A DNA stretch of 64,000 nucleotides, taken from the NCBI GenBank assembly GCA_014526335.1, contig JACTAT010000052.1:2292490-2356489 (forward strand). The letters run 5' to 3'. Under the pieces are notes generated by a model. The model was not told the origin of the DNA, did not search any database, and worked only from the letters and a program-made list of their open reading frames with translations. The translations under genes were made by a program, and so were the position numbers. The stretch is from Chrysaora quinquecirrha (Eukaryota; Cnidaria; Scyphozoa; Semaeostomeae; Pelagiidae). Of the stretch, positions 36,901-48,900 are shown piece after piece; the stretch's first letter is position 1, and every line of letters begins with the position of its first letter.

Positions 36901-39900
36901 AGCTTGCCAAAGAGATGTCAGTCTAAACTGCTACAACGCACCATCAGACAGTTCACCGTGGACAGCAAATGGATGCAATTATTCTTGCTCTGCAGAAACA
37001 TTAAATCACACTTATATTGAAAAGCCGTGGTGTCAGAGTTTAATCAAATCAAAATACTGCGCGATTTGTCCAGGTCAGTAAATAATAAATGGATGAATTG
37101 AGGGGGTTACTCGTATAGAGGGGTGGGAGTAAGGGTGCCCCTTAGAGCCCGAAAGTGGACCTATAACCAGGGGGGAATTTTAAAAAAAGAACCACATAAG
37201 CAAGGCATCTTGAAAGCATACACTCTTTTTTTTTATAAGAAACTAAGATTTTTTTCAGTACTCAAAGTTTCTTAGTTTTTGGACAATTTTGGTACTGAAA
37301 GTTTCTTAGCAGTTTCTTAGGGATCAAATTTTTTAGTGCCAAAACAGGTAATTGACACTTAAATTTGACAAATAAAAGAAGCAATAATAGCTGTTTTTTA
37401 CAATTGTTTTTTTGTAAAAATAGACACTTATAGTGTTACAGAAGTTCGTTTTTCGATGCTATATTTCTAATTCTAAAGACTGTTGAGATCTGCGAGTTGC
37501 TTATCATTTTGGGTCGAGTACTGAAAGTTTCTTAACCAATATTAATCTCAGTACTGAGTTTCTTATAGACGAGTTTCTTATAAGAAAAAAAGAGTGTACT
37601 CTATAATCAAGCAAAAAACTGTGCAACCGGCTTTGCGACATCTGTGAGGTTGAATATGACATTTGAAGAAACTAACGTTGCCCTTATATATTTGTGATTT
37701 AGATTTAATATGAAATTTTATAATTTTCCTTCAGCAATCATTAAACAGCCCCATCGCCTGAAAATGGTCATCACTCTTAGTAGGTTAAGGCTGAAAGAAA
37801 TAAAAATGGTTTTGCTTTAAGCCTGGTTTCAATATAGCCATGATTGGGGGCCCCGGTAGGTTTTGCGTGATGCGTTATGGAGCCTTTTTTGAGCGTTATT
37901 GCCTGAAAAGACAAAATTTTGTGCGTGAATACGTGATTAGAGATTTCTGTGTTCAACGTGAGCCATTTTTAAGTCGTTATCACGTGAAAAATGTTTTTTC
38001 TTGTGCGAATACGTGAAATAGATTTGTTCATGAACTGTTCATGGCCCTTATGGAACGTTTTGGCGTTTAATTTTCTGGCGTTATGGCGTGATAAGAGTTA
38101 AAAATTGGCGTTATTGCGTGATTGATAGTACCCGTCGAGGGGCCCTATGAGTGGTGTGCCAGTGCTCAGACACGATGTACCAGTGCTGAGACCCTTGATA
38201 GCCATAGAATGGTTTGCTACAGTCATGTGTTCAATGAGAACTAAGGCAAGTGCCACAGACACGTCGCCGATGTCTGCACCACATTTTCCATTGAACTATT
38301 CTAGTGGCAGAAGAACCATAAGGGCCAGGAAAGTTGAACCAAATTCAACTTTTCATATCGGTACTACCGCGGTAGAGCAACTTCCCAGCCACGGTAGAGC
38401 CACTATAAGACAATAAGGAAATGTTGTTATACTGAAAATGTCACATCACTGTCTCAGCACTGATACAGCCTTGTCTCAGTACTGGCATAGCCACTTTTGG
38501 CTACATGAAAACCAGACTTTAAGAGATATTCCTTGGACTGCTCAGCTATACTTCCACATTTTGAATTTCGTAGATAAAGAGACGTTCGTGAAACAGTATG
38601 GACATATGTACGCTATGTGCGAAAAGGAAACAAAGCTCATATCACGTGAGCAGATTTGTGATGGTATTGTTGATTGTGCGGAAGAAATAGATGAAAAAAA
38701 TTGTTCCGTCTGTAAGTATTGATCAAAGAAGTATTTACCAAAGAATGCAAGGAACTAATGTTTAAATGACTTTGGTTTTGATATAAGTGAATTTAATATA
38801 TTTTCCCACAAGTTGCATACCACAGCAGATAGGATTCGAACCTGAACTGCATGATAAGAAAGCCAACAACATTTCCACTGAGCTATAGAGCTCAATGAAA
38901 TCGCCGAGTAACTCCCTGAATCAAACAGCCCAAGGCTTTCTTCACTCAGAACCAAAGGGACAAATACTGATTACAATCATGGAGCTTCGTTTTCTCACTA
39001 AATATTTTCTCTTTAGATTACTGCAAAAGGCTGTCTGAAAAAATCAAGAAAACAAAATTCGTTTGGGAAAGATCTGCCGTAGATGCTACAAAGAATCTAG
39101 CGTGCAAACATATACAGCCACACTGGGAAGGTAATTCCTAGAACGGTGATAGCTCTCATAAGGAAAGCTCTCAGAAAGGGGCTCTCATAGGTATACATGT
39201 GCTTGCATTGGTTATGGTTAAATTTGCGATATTATGCCCGCCTTACGGGTCCTTCAGTAGTAAATGAAGTGTATATTCTTGGAAAATTTTTACTGGTCAT
39301 GGGGTATGCACCCTTGAACTTCTCAGGGCACATGTATAACCACCCCTTGACTGGAGTCACCCCCCAAGTAATCCTTATCAACTTCACCAGCTAATAAAAT
39401 CTAATAAAATTTAAATTTAAATTGGCATTAAAATAGAAACAAGATTTTGTCCTTTTGGTTCACTTCTTTTCATTTTGCTTTATTTTCATTTCTCTTTAAG
39501 GTGACTTGATCCGAACATGTCGCATGAACAAATCTGCTGGCACATTTTGGACCAATCTAGACTTCTGCAAATGTTAGGGTCTATCGGGGTAAAATGGGTA
39601 TCCCGGGTAAAATGGGTAATTTCACAATGTTGCATAAATTACAGCTGATAGCCTTTCTTTTATTTGTAATTTATGCAATTTCTGTTGAGGGGCTTGGGTC
39701 CTTCCTAGCAACACCTGTGTCTGACAGTTAGTGTCGAGTGGTGCGCTACAATAACGAATTTTTCATACGATCAAGATAGTCTAGAAATCGATAGGTGAAT
39801 TTTGACATGGACGATAGTTTTTTATGTACCATATGTTTGGTATGAGAAATACATCGATAAAACTACCTAGATTTCATCTGAATTATGTTTTAAAGGAACT

Positions 39901-42900
39901 AAAAGGTTTAAAAGTGTGTTTTTATTTTATCTGAGCACTTGATTTCCGCTTGAAAATATATAGTTACCCATTTTACCCCGGTCCCGAGCAGCAAAAATGC
40001 ATGCCACAGTGCTGCATCTGGTTAATGCCTAGGTGATGCTTCTGAACATTCATGTCAAATATCTTGTTCACAATACCTCAAATGCTATCACTGCAAATTT
40101 CCCTGCTTGTAATACATATCTTTAAAAAATTATAGATGATCAAAGCTAAAAAATGCTCCAAATTTGCCCATTTTACCCCAGTAGACCCTACCAGAGTTGG
40201 AAAAGTTATTGACCGACCTCCAAACCTGAAATTTTTGTAACCAACCTTCCTCATTTTAACGTGATATAAAATTGCCGAAAAACAGCCAGACAGACTCCTG
40301 CACGCCACGGGAAAAAAACATGTGCATAGGGACCTTCCCACGTAGCTTGTATGTTTTAGCATAAGTGTTGTAAAGGTGGCAATCATGCTTTAATATCAGG
40401 GAGGCTACAGTCTTAAAAGGGTGATTCATTAATTGATTGCAACTTTCTAAGCTGAAGGATATCACAGCACTGTAGGGACCTACAAAGGGTTGTCAAGATA
40501 GATTTTCTTTGTATTATTATAATGACCAAGCAAACCTGATTTTTCTACTTTGATTAATTTCAAAATGCAGCCTAAACCAACTGCATGTAGTTTGGATGAT
40601 TTTCAATAATTCAAGGTTGTTCCTGATTTATTGTCCGCACTTGAATTAGCTGTAGCAGTAGCAAAAAAGTCGTTTGATTATAAAACCTTTCTAATTTTTT
40701 AGTCAAAACCTTCCTCCAAACCAGGTGTGTAGGTGTGCAGGGTTTTGCATCTCTGATCTTAATTTGGGGGTTCCCTGTTACAAACTCGTCCTGGGAAGAA
40801 TTTTTCATAGCCAATCCGTTATATATACCAGTTAAGCATCCTGAATATCGATCCTGCTCAAAATTTCGGGAAGCAACGCCTGAAATTGTATGAGCGTGAA
40901 AATGAAGTTTTATGGTGCGGGATTGCGCGAATCGTCGAAAAATTGCGCGTGATCGCGTGATTTTGCATCCCCTTTGGGGGCCTCCATAACATCCATCGAC
41001 CAGTATTCAGAAAAAATTCAGTATGTTCAGTGAAGAAAATGTCACTCTTATACAGGGTGTTCCAAAAAAGCAACCCGGTAAAGAAACCTCCGTAAAGAAG
41101 CAAAATTTAATTTTTTTGAGCATGAAATTTGGTAGGCCTACTCATGTTTTTGAAGAAATGAGAATTATGCTGACATCACTTTATAATGCTTTACTTCAAG
41201 AGTAATACTAGGAAGAAACAAAACTATTAACACCATATTTTAAGCAACACAAAGAACAGTCAAATGTGTACTGCAAAAAAGCGCAACTCGCCAAAAACAA
41301 TCTTTTAAACAATTGTGTCCTTCTAAATCAATCATTTTTCACACCCTTGTCCTGAACTAACCAGTGGTTGTTGTATCAATAAACCCTTGCTGCAATTTAT
41401 CCAAGCAACAGAAAATCCTCAAATGCATGAAATGTGCGTTAAGTTTGTGTACATGCTTAACATTACATTACAGCATATTTTTGTGAAGGTTGAATATGAC
41501 TTATCCTTTTACTCATAAGAGTGTATGTACACAGTAATTACTATGACAAAATGTCATTAGTCTTGACGCTACGGTTCGCAAATGAAAACAATTTGTAAAG
41601 CGGGTTCCTTTCTTCCGAACACCCTGTATATCTAGAATGAAAAGACCAGTGTTTAAATTTCAAGAGTTGGAAGTCAGCTGCAAGTTATTTCTGTTTTTTA
41701 GGCCTTAAGAGACATTTGGTTGAAAGACGGGCAATTTTTGTGCAGAAAAGCAGGGGTATGATACCTTTAAAATTTAACAACATCTTTGGCATTGAAGGCC
41801 TGTTCAAACGCTCTAGATGTCGAGCTGTGCCCGGGAGGGGTACTTCAATGTGTCCATGATTAGACGTGAATCTGGACTTTGACAAAAGGACCCATTTGTA
41901 TGATAGGATTTTCAAGGATTTCTGACCCATTTGCATGAAAATCTGGAAATTTCAAGCCCTTGTGTATGAATTTGGTTGATTTTAAAACCCTTTTACAGTG
42001 CTAGAATTCACGAAAAGTCTCGCAAAATCGAATCTGACGGCGATTTTTGTAGTCAATGTGACCGAGCTCTGTTGTTGCTGTTAATTCATCGTTTCAAAGC
42101 AAAAACCAAAGTAGCAAGGTTGTCAGCCACTTTGCGGTAAAACATAATTGGACCTATTGGTAAGAAAATCCTAAAATCCCAACCCATCAACCAGAATCTA
42201 GCAGAATATCAGACCCATGTGTAGAGAATTTCAGTCTAGAAAACCCATCCATATGAGCGGCACGTCAAGTATGTCTACATATTGAAGTACCCCCCCCCCC
42301 CCGGGAGCTGTGTTGAGTGTTGAGTGATGTCGAGGGTCGTCTAGGAAAGTTTAAACGTCTTCACATTTATGGCTTGACGTTGCATGATATTTCCATTGCT
42401 TCAGGCGTTGATGACCACAGTCGAGCGCTGTCGAGAGCGTTTGAATACCTCTCTCAAGAAAAGCGGACCAAGCGCTGGCACAGAAAAGAGGACATCTGTG
42501 TGTTTCTTCCCTAAGAGAATGGAGATCGAAATCCATCGACTTATGACTTGTTGAGATCGTTTTTACATCTTCACTCAGCTTCTCTCGACATTGATCAACA
42601 ACAGTCGAGCATTTTCGAGTGAAAAGTCGAGAGCGTTTGAACAGGCCTTAAAATTTGAGCAGAGGAAGACTCAACACATTAGAATCATATTCTTTGCTAT
42701 CGTTTAACTTCGACGTTATCTAATACACGTTTTATGCATTTTTAGGAGAAGGAAAATCTAAAGCAGCTGAAATTGAAAATGACTGAATTCGACAGAAAAT
42801 ATAACATAACACACGTGTAATTATTTCATATTCCGCATTTGTTTTCAAGTTACCCAACGCGCAAAAGCAAGCCCCTCACCTTCATATATTGATTTCCCAG

Positions 42901-45900
42901 CTACCTTCTCTTCCTCTATGTCTTCCGTGTTCTTCCGCGTGGCAGCCTTTGCTAGGTCTTCTCTTCTCTTGTGTGTCTAAATCTAAAACACATCAATCTT
43001 CTGTTGCATCTTCTCCAATAATTACTTCTCTTCCTCTATATATTCCATGCTCTTCCATGTGGCAGCCTTTGCTGGGTCTCTTCTTCTCTTGTTTGTCTAA
43101 ATCTTTAACATATCAATTTTCTACTGCATCTTCTCCAATGATCCCTTCCTTCCTCTATGTCTCCATGTTCTTCCACGTGGTAGCCTTTGCTAGGTCTTCT
43201 GTTCTCTTGTGTGTCTAAATCCAAAACATATCAATCTTCTATTGCATCTTCTCCGAAGATCCCTTCTCTTCTTTTATGCCTACATGTTCTCCCACGTGGC
43301 AGCCTTGCTGGATCTTCTTCTCTTTTCTTTTGTTCTTTGAGCATATCTTCTATTGCATCTTCACAGGTGTATTGAATTACCGAACAATTTTGAGAAGAAA
43401 ATTTCTTTAAAAATCGTTTAAAATCGTCCAGTGTGGTTTTATCAGTTTGGTGGAATCCCTTTTTTACTTTAATGTAAATCTGTTTGTTCATTCAGGAATA
43501 AAGGAGCAAAACATTCTGGAATTAAAATGTGGTCAATAAGTCACTCAGATTTCCTGCAAGATGTTCTGTTTCCCGAGGTATATCTTTCTCTCTGCTAATA
43601 TGAAATACTCTTAGATGCTCACTTGCTAGGGGGTCAGAAAAGGCGAGGGGTTGGAACTACCGTCAGGATGTAATTGGTGGGGGGAGGTCGGAATAAATGG
43701 AGGGTCAGACTTTGTTGGACAAACTTTGTCTGGAATTGATTTTAACTCTTTCAAATATGGGCCAATACGAGGTGAGCTCTTCAAATTAAAGCATTTTGAT
43801 AAAACTATAAAAGACATTACAGTCTGTAATTTTTCCGATGACAAGTCCGACATGATATTTGCTCTCTTTTCTGTCAATTTGTGATATCAAATAGCTTGAC
43901 GTATCTTGTACCCTACCAGAAAAGTGTCTGGTCTCTAAGTATGGCATCATAATGATGGCATGATACTCGCAATCGTGAGATTTCCTCGACGCATTGTCGC
44001 AATGTGTCGCATTGTGGTCGTCGGGACCATTCTGGTGAGAGTGTGGTCTAACGATAATAAGAAGAAAGAATAATGTACCGTATCTTTTCTGCAGAGTGAT
44101 GCAGCTGGTGGCATAAGCATCGACTCGTTACAAGCTCAGGTAGATATCATTCTTCTTTGTACCACTCCTGCAGTTTTCGCAAACACAAAGATATTCAAAG
44201 ACTTTTATACTTTACGTAATTTTCAAATGTAAACATGATCAAGTGATATGAAATCATAACGTTTTTTTGTAAAAATCTTGGACTGAGCTATCAGTTTGAT
44301 AATAAAAATAAAAGACAGAAGCTTCATATTTACAACTCATTAAAGAATCACTAAAAAGACGTTTCAGCTAGTGTCCACTAGCTATCCTCAGTTTTACAAT
44401 TTTTGACGTTTTTTGCTTCCGCTATGTTTCGGCTATGTTGAAGCTTCTTCAGTGCCATAAATAATTGCATATATCGTTCAGGAATGAAGAGTTACAGTTA
44501 GAGTTAGAGGAGAGTCATTCAAAAAGAGTAAGGTGCTCAGTGCTTTGTAACTTTCTTGTTACGGGCTCCAGCCCTTACTCTTTGGAGGGATTATATCCCA
44601 CAAGTTGCGAGTTGCAGTTGCGAGTTTTCAATTGCGAGTTGTCAGTTGCGATTTGTCAGTTGCGAGTTGTCAGTTGCGAGTTCGTTTTCCTCGAATAAAT
44701 GCATTCTCTTCAACCAAAAAAAGAACAACAATATCTGACTGCATGGAAAGAAGTTCAAACGGCATGGGCAAGGCTGCAACAATTTTTTGATGCAATTTTT
44801 TACAACTGGCAACTTCCAACTCGCAATTGGCAACACGCAACTGACAACTCGCAACTGACAACTCGCAACTGACATCTCGCAACTTCCAACTCGCAACTGA
44901 CAGCTTGCAACTTCCAACTCGCAACTGACAACTTGCGACTGACTACTCGCAACTGACAACTCGCAACTGACAACTCGCAACTGACAACACGCAACTGACA
45001 ACTCTCAACTGACAACTCGCAACTGACAACTCGCAACTTCTAACTCGCAACTGACAACTTGCGACTGACAACTCGCAACTGACAACTCGCAACTGACAAC
45101 GGAAAAAACACGCAACGGACAACTCGTGGATTAACATATCTTCTTTCAAAATACGCGTTTACATTTGTGCAAGGTTTATAGAAGCAAGACCAATGATTAT
45201 TTTGAAATATCGTTTCCATCGTTTCGGTTGCATAGGATATCTTCTAAAAACAAGCCAACTCGCAACTGACAACTCACAACTCGTGGATTTTTCTTTCAAA
45301 TCAATCTTTATACACGATACTCCTTCAGCAAATTAAAATACATTCTAAGTAAATCATATAGATATAAATGAGTATAAATCTTGACCAATTAAACCTGGCA
45401 GTAGTGCTGTTCTTCCATGGGGTCGTATTTGGTTACTATTTGTTCAGAGGGAAGTTTTTGAGACCTTGTTTGAAGCCAGTTAGGAAAATACTTGTTCTAA
45501 TACTGACTGGGATCTCATTCTAAAAACCTTAGCGGCAGAAAAATGAAAACTGCGTTTCGTATATTCAAGATGATTGTAATTTCTTTACTCTTTGGTACTC
45601 AAGGTTCCCTGTTGCGCGCTTCGTCCAAGGTCCCCGGGCTTTCTATTAATCTCTCAATGATTCTATGAAAGATGAGGTTCAGGGTGCAGAGTTCCTTGAA
45701 TCAATGTACCCCGATCAAGAAGGCTCCGGCTATCCTCCTCCAACAAAAGAAGGCGATATCCAAACGATTTGAGAACGGTACAAGAAGATTCGGTATAACT
45801 GCGTTCAGATCAAGTCTACACAAGTGGAATACTAGCAATGTTTCCATTGATTCCTTGTTCCACTTGTTTGATACAAATATCACTTTTTTACTTACTTTCT

Positions 45901-48900
45901 TTGTGAAATACATCTTTAACCTTTCGCGTTGATTTTCGTTCAGAGTAGCAGACCAAGTGTCCTTGGAGGTATCCTTATTGGTCCTCTGAATGAAACAAAT
46001 TCAGAAAATACGTCAATAGAGGTATGTCATAATTAAACAATGCTGGGTCTTATAAAATGATGACAATAGCGTACCCATTGTTAGGAACTTCTCATGACAA
46101 TAATATGATCATGGCGCCACACAATTAGTTATGCAAATTGAAGATCTTGTTGGAAATAGTTGCCTACTATAGTTGCTTACTATAGTCTTATACCGACCAT
46201 TCCGTTGCAACAGATTAGTTCCAAAGAATCGCCGATTAGCAGTCAGAGGCTATTTCTGACAGTGCGCAATGTCGAAATAAAGCCTGACTTTATATATCAA
46301 AACTCTGTGCTGAGCTTTATCATGTAATATAATGTTTAATTTTGCAAAATTGAAATAGTAACCTGACGTGACGTGACAGCCCAGGGGGGGGGCACATGTC
46401 AGAATGCAGACAGGGATGCTCGTTCTATTTTTTGGATTTGAAATTTGGCAAAGCCCTATTTTTCTGGGCTGGCAAAGTTTCGAGCTATTTTTCTGGGCTT
46501 CGCAAAATTTCCGTTACTTTTCTGGGTCTGACACATTCTCCTTCTATTTTTGGGTCCTCCTTAGGAGTGAAAAAGCTCCTAGAATCCTCCAATAACGAAC
46601 TCAGGTTAAAATGAGTATCCCAATTCAAGCCATGAAGCAGCTGATAGACTGAGAATTGGCCACACAAGTGTATGAGTACACAATAAAGTATAAATATGGT
46701 ATGATAACTGAAAACTCTTTAAACCAATTTTTTACCTGTTTGCATCTCGAGTCATTCTATTTTTTTGGGTTTGAATTTTGGGTGATTCTATCTTTTTGGG
46801 ATGGAAATTTTGGGTCATTCTATTTTTTTTGGGTAATTGAAATCTGTTGTCGGACGAGCATCCCTGTCAAAGAAATGCCCGTGTCCCCCCTCCCTCTCGG
46901 GGCATGACAGTTATGATTAATCAAGCAAAAAGAGATAGAGGTGGTCGTTATAAGTATAAGTGGTCGATATAAGTACGAAAACTCATTCTTCAAGCCTTTG
47001 GTACCCAAATCTGTACCTTATGATAGCCGACAAGATAAGGACATTCTGAATATTTTCTTTTGTATGTACAAAAATTTATGTATTCTAGGGTGTCATTTCA
47101 CAAGCAAAGACCCTTGCAAAGACCCTTGCAAAGACCAAAGAAACATCGAACCATTTGAAAATACAGCTGATGATGGATATAACATTCGCAATGATTTCTC
47201 TGATTGCATTAGCTGTTGCTGTGTTTCTGCTCTTCAGATTTCAGTATGTCCTTTACATTTATTGTTCTTGCAGTAATGAAATATAACTTTTCTGAAAGTA
47301 ATGTATAGCCTGTAGAGCACACTTAGCGATTTAGGGAAGGGGTAAGGGAAGGTCCTTCAAAACCCTTAGTTAGCTTCACTGTAAATTCAACACCCATAAT
47401 TAATCGCCCCCTTACTAACATGGGGGGGGCTTTGGGGGGTATCAAAACCCAAAAACCCGTAATAAAATTGGGACAAACCCGAAAGTCCGGATGACCTTAA
47501 TTTCGACAACTGTTTTTAGAAGTTTACACATTGACATCCTTTGTCAGGTTGAAAACCCGAAAACCCGCACATTTTTACTACAATATCCGAAACCCAGGCT
47601 AGAAAAATGGCAAAACCCGTTGCCCGTTAAATATGCTTGACCCGAAAACCAGCACGAAAAACCCGAAAACCCGAGGCCGAAATCGGCCAAACCCGTAACC
47701 CGTGAAATCTCAAAGACCCCCCTTAACATAACTGGGATCAAGCTAATGATTTCTAATGATGCCCTGTTTCTTCGAAGTAGCAGTGAGAGCAAAGAGCGAA
47801 GCATTATGGACGCAACTCGTTCAGAGTAAATATTCAAATCAAATATATTCACACCCGAGATTATTACAACAGAAATCATAAATTAACATCAATTAGAGCA
47901 TAGTGTCAAGTCATAGTATATGTAGTTGCTATGTAGTTACTATGTAGTTGCTATGTAAGCTACCCCATTGTAAAAATACATTTTTCATGTTCAATGTGTG
48001 TATATAACAAGCTATTAGACGTACAGCTTCCAAACAAAAGAAATGTTGCGGCAATAATATAAAAGTCCCTAATTGCTGCTGCCTATTTCTAATGCTACTT
48101 TTCTAATCTACTTTTTTGCAATTTATCTTAGCGTTCCTGCAACAACGAAGCTTTTCATTCACAAAAATCTTTTCGTGGCTCGAATAACTTCAACTTTGCT
48201 GTATGTAATAGGCAGCTGGTCAGAGAGAGATTTGAAACGGATAGGCGTAAGTAGATAGATAGAGCAAGAGCAGACAAGCAATTAAATTGCCATCCCCTAA
48301 TTTCTTTTCAAAGCCTATTGAAGATACAAGTAGTGATGCTCTTCCTAGAGGTTGGGTTGAGGGTAGTATATCTCTTCAGAAGACAAGTAAGGGAAATTCA
48401 TTCATTGATTTTTCTGCCCCATCAACCTTGTGAATGTCATGCACCATCCTAATTCTTGTCTTCAAGATCAAAATTTCCCACTGTAATTCCTATACACAAG
48501 CTAATTTGCATGAAATCAAAAGGGGGCGCTTCAGCCAATCAAAAGATTTTTCCGCTACTTTAAGTAAGGGAGTATTTGAGAGCCTTTATGAAACCTGTAA
48601 AAGAAGTACTCGTTCTAATATATTGACCGGGCTCTCATCCTTAACCATAGTGGCAAACAATGAAAGTGCATCTCGTTCGTACAACCATATACTCAACCTA
48701 GCCTATAGCTCTTGGGATTCGCAATCCAAGGTAGTTTTTGAGTCCCCGTTCACACGGGAATAACTCCAAGTCTGGCTGTTTTCAATCACATTGACACGAG
48801 AAGAATCGGATCGGTTCCGATATGATCCAGAAATATTTGACAACTTAATTTTTACCAAAGCCGATCGGCCAGAGCCGATACAGTCACTCTCTCGAGTCTG

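Noticed and set aside
41700..41756. Possible receptor exon 11 (acceptor TTTTTTAG then GCCTTAAGAGACATTTGG)
   Set aside because: It accepts phase 1 and reads CLKRHLVERRAIFVQKSR, but its donor leaves phase 1, which does not fit the exon at 43496. Kept only as a weak candidate.
43651..43884. Plus-strand frame ELFKLKHFDKTIKDITVCNF
   Set aside because: Protein-like over a short span, but the splice phases of the neighbouring exons skip it and I see no family.
44642..45149. Repetitive Cys/Val/Ser-rich frames (SCELSVASCQLRV)
   Set aside because: Several frames are open at once because the 14-bp unit has few stops; this is a satellite artefact.
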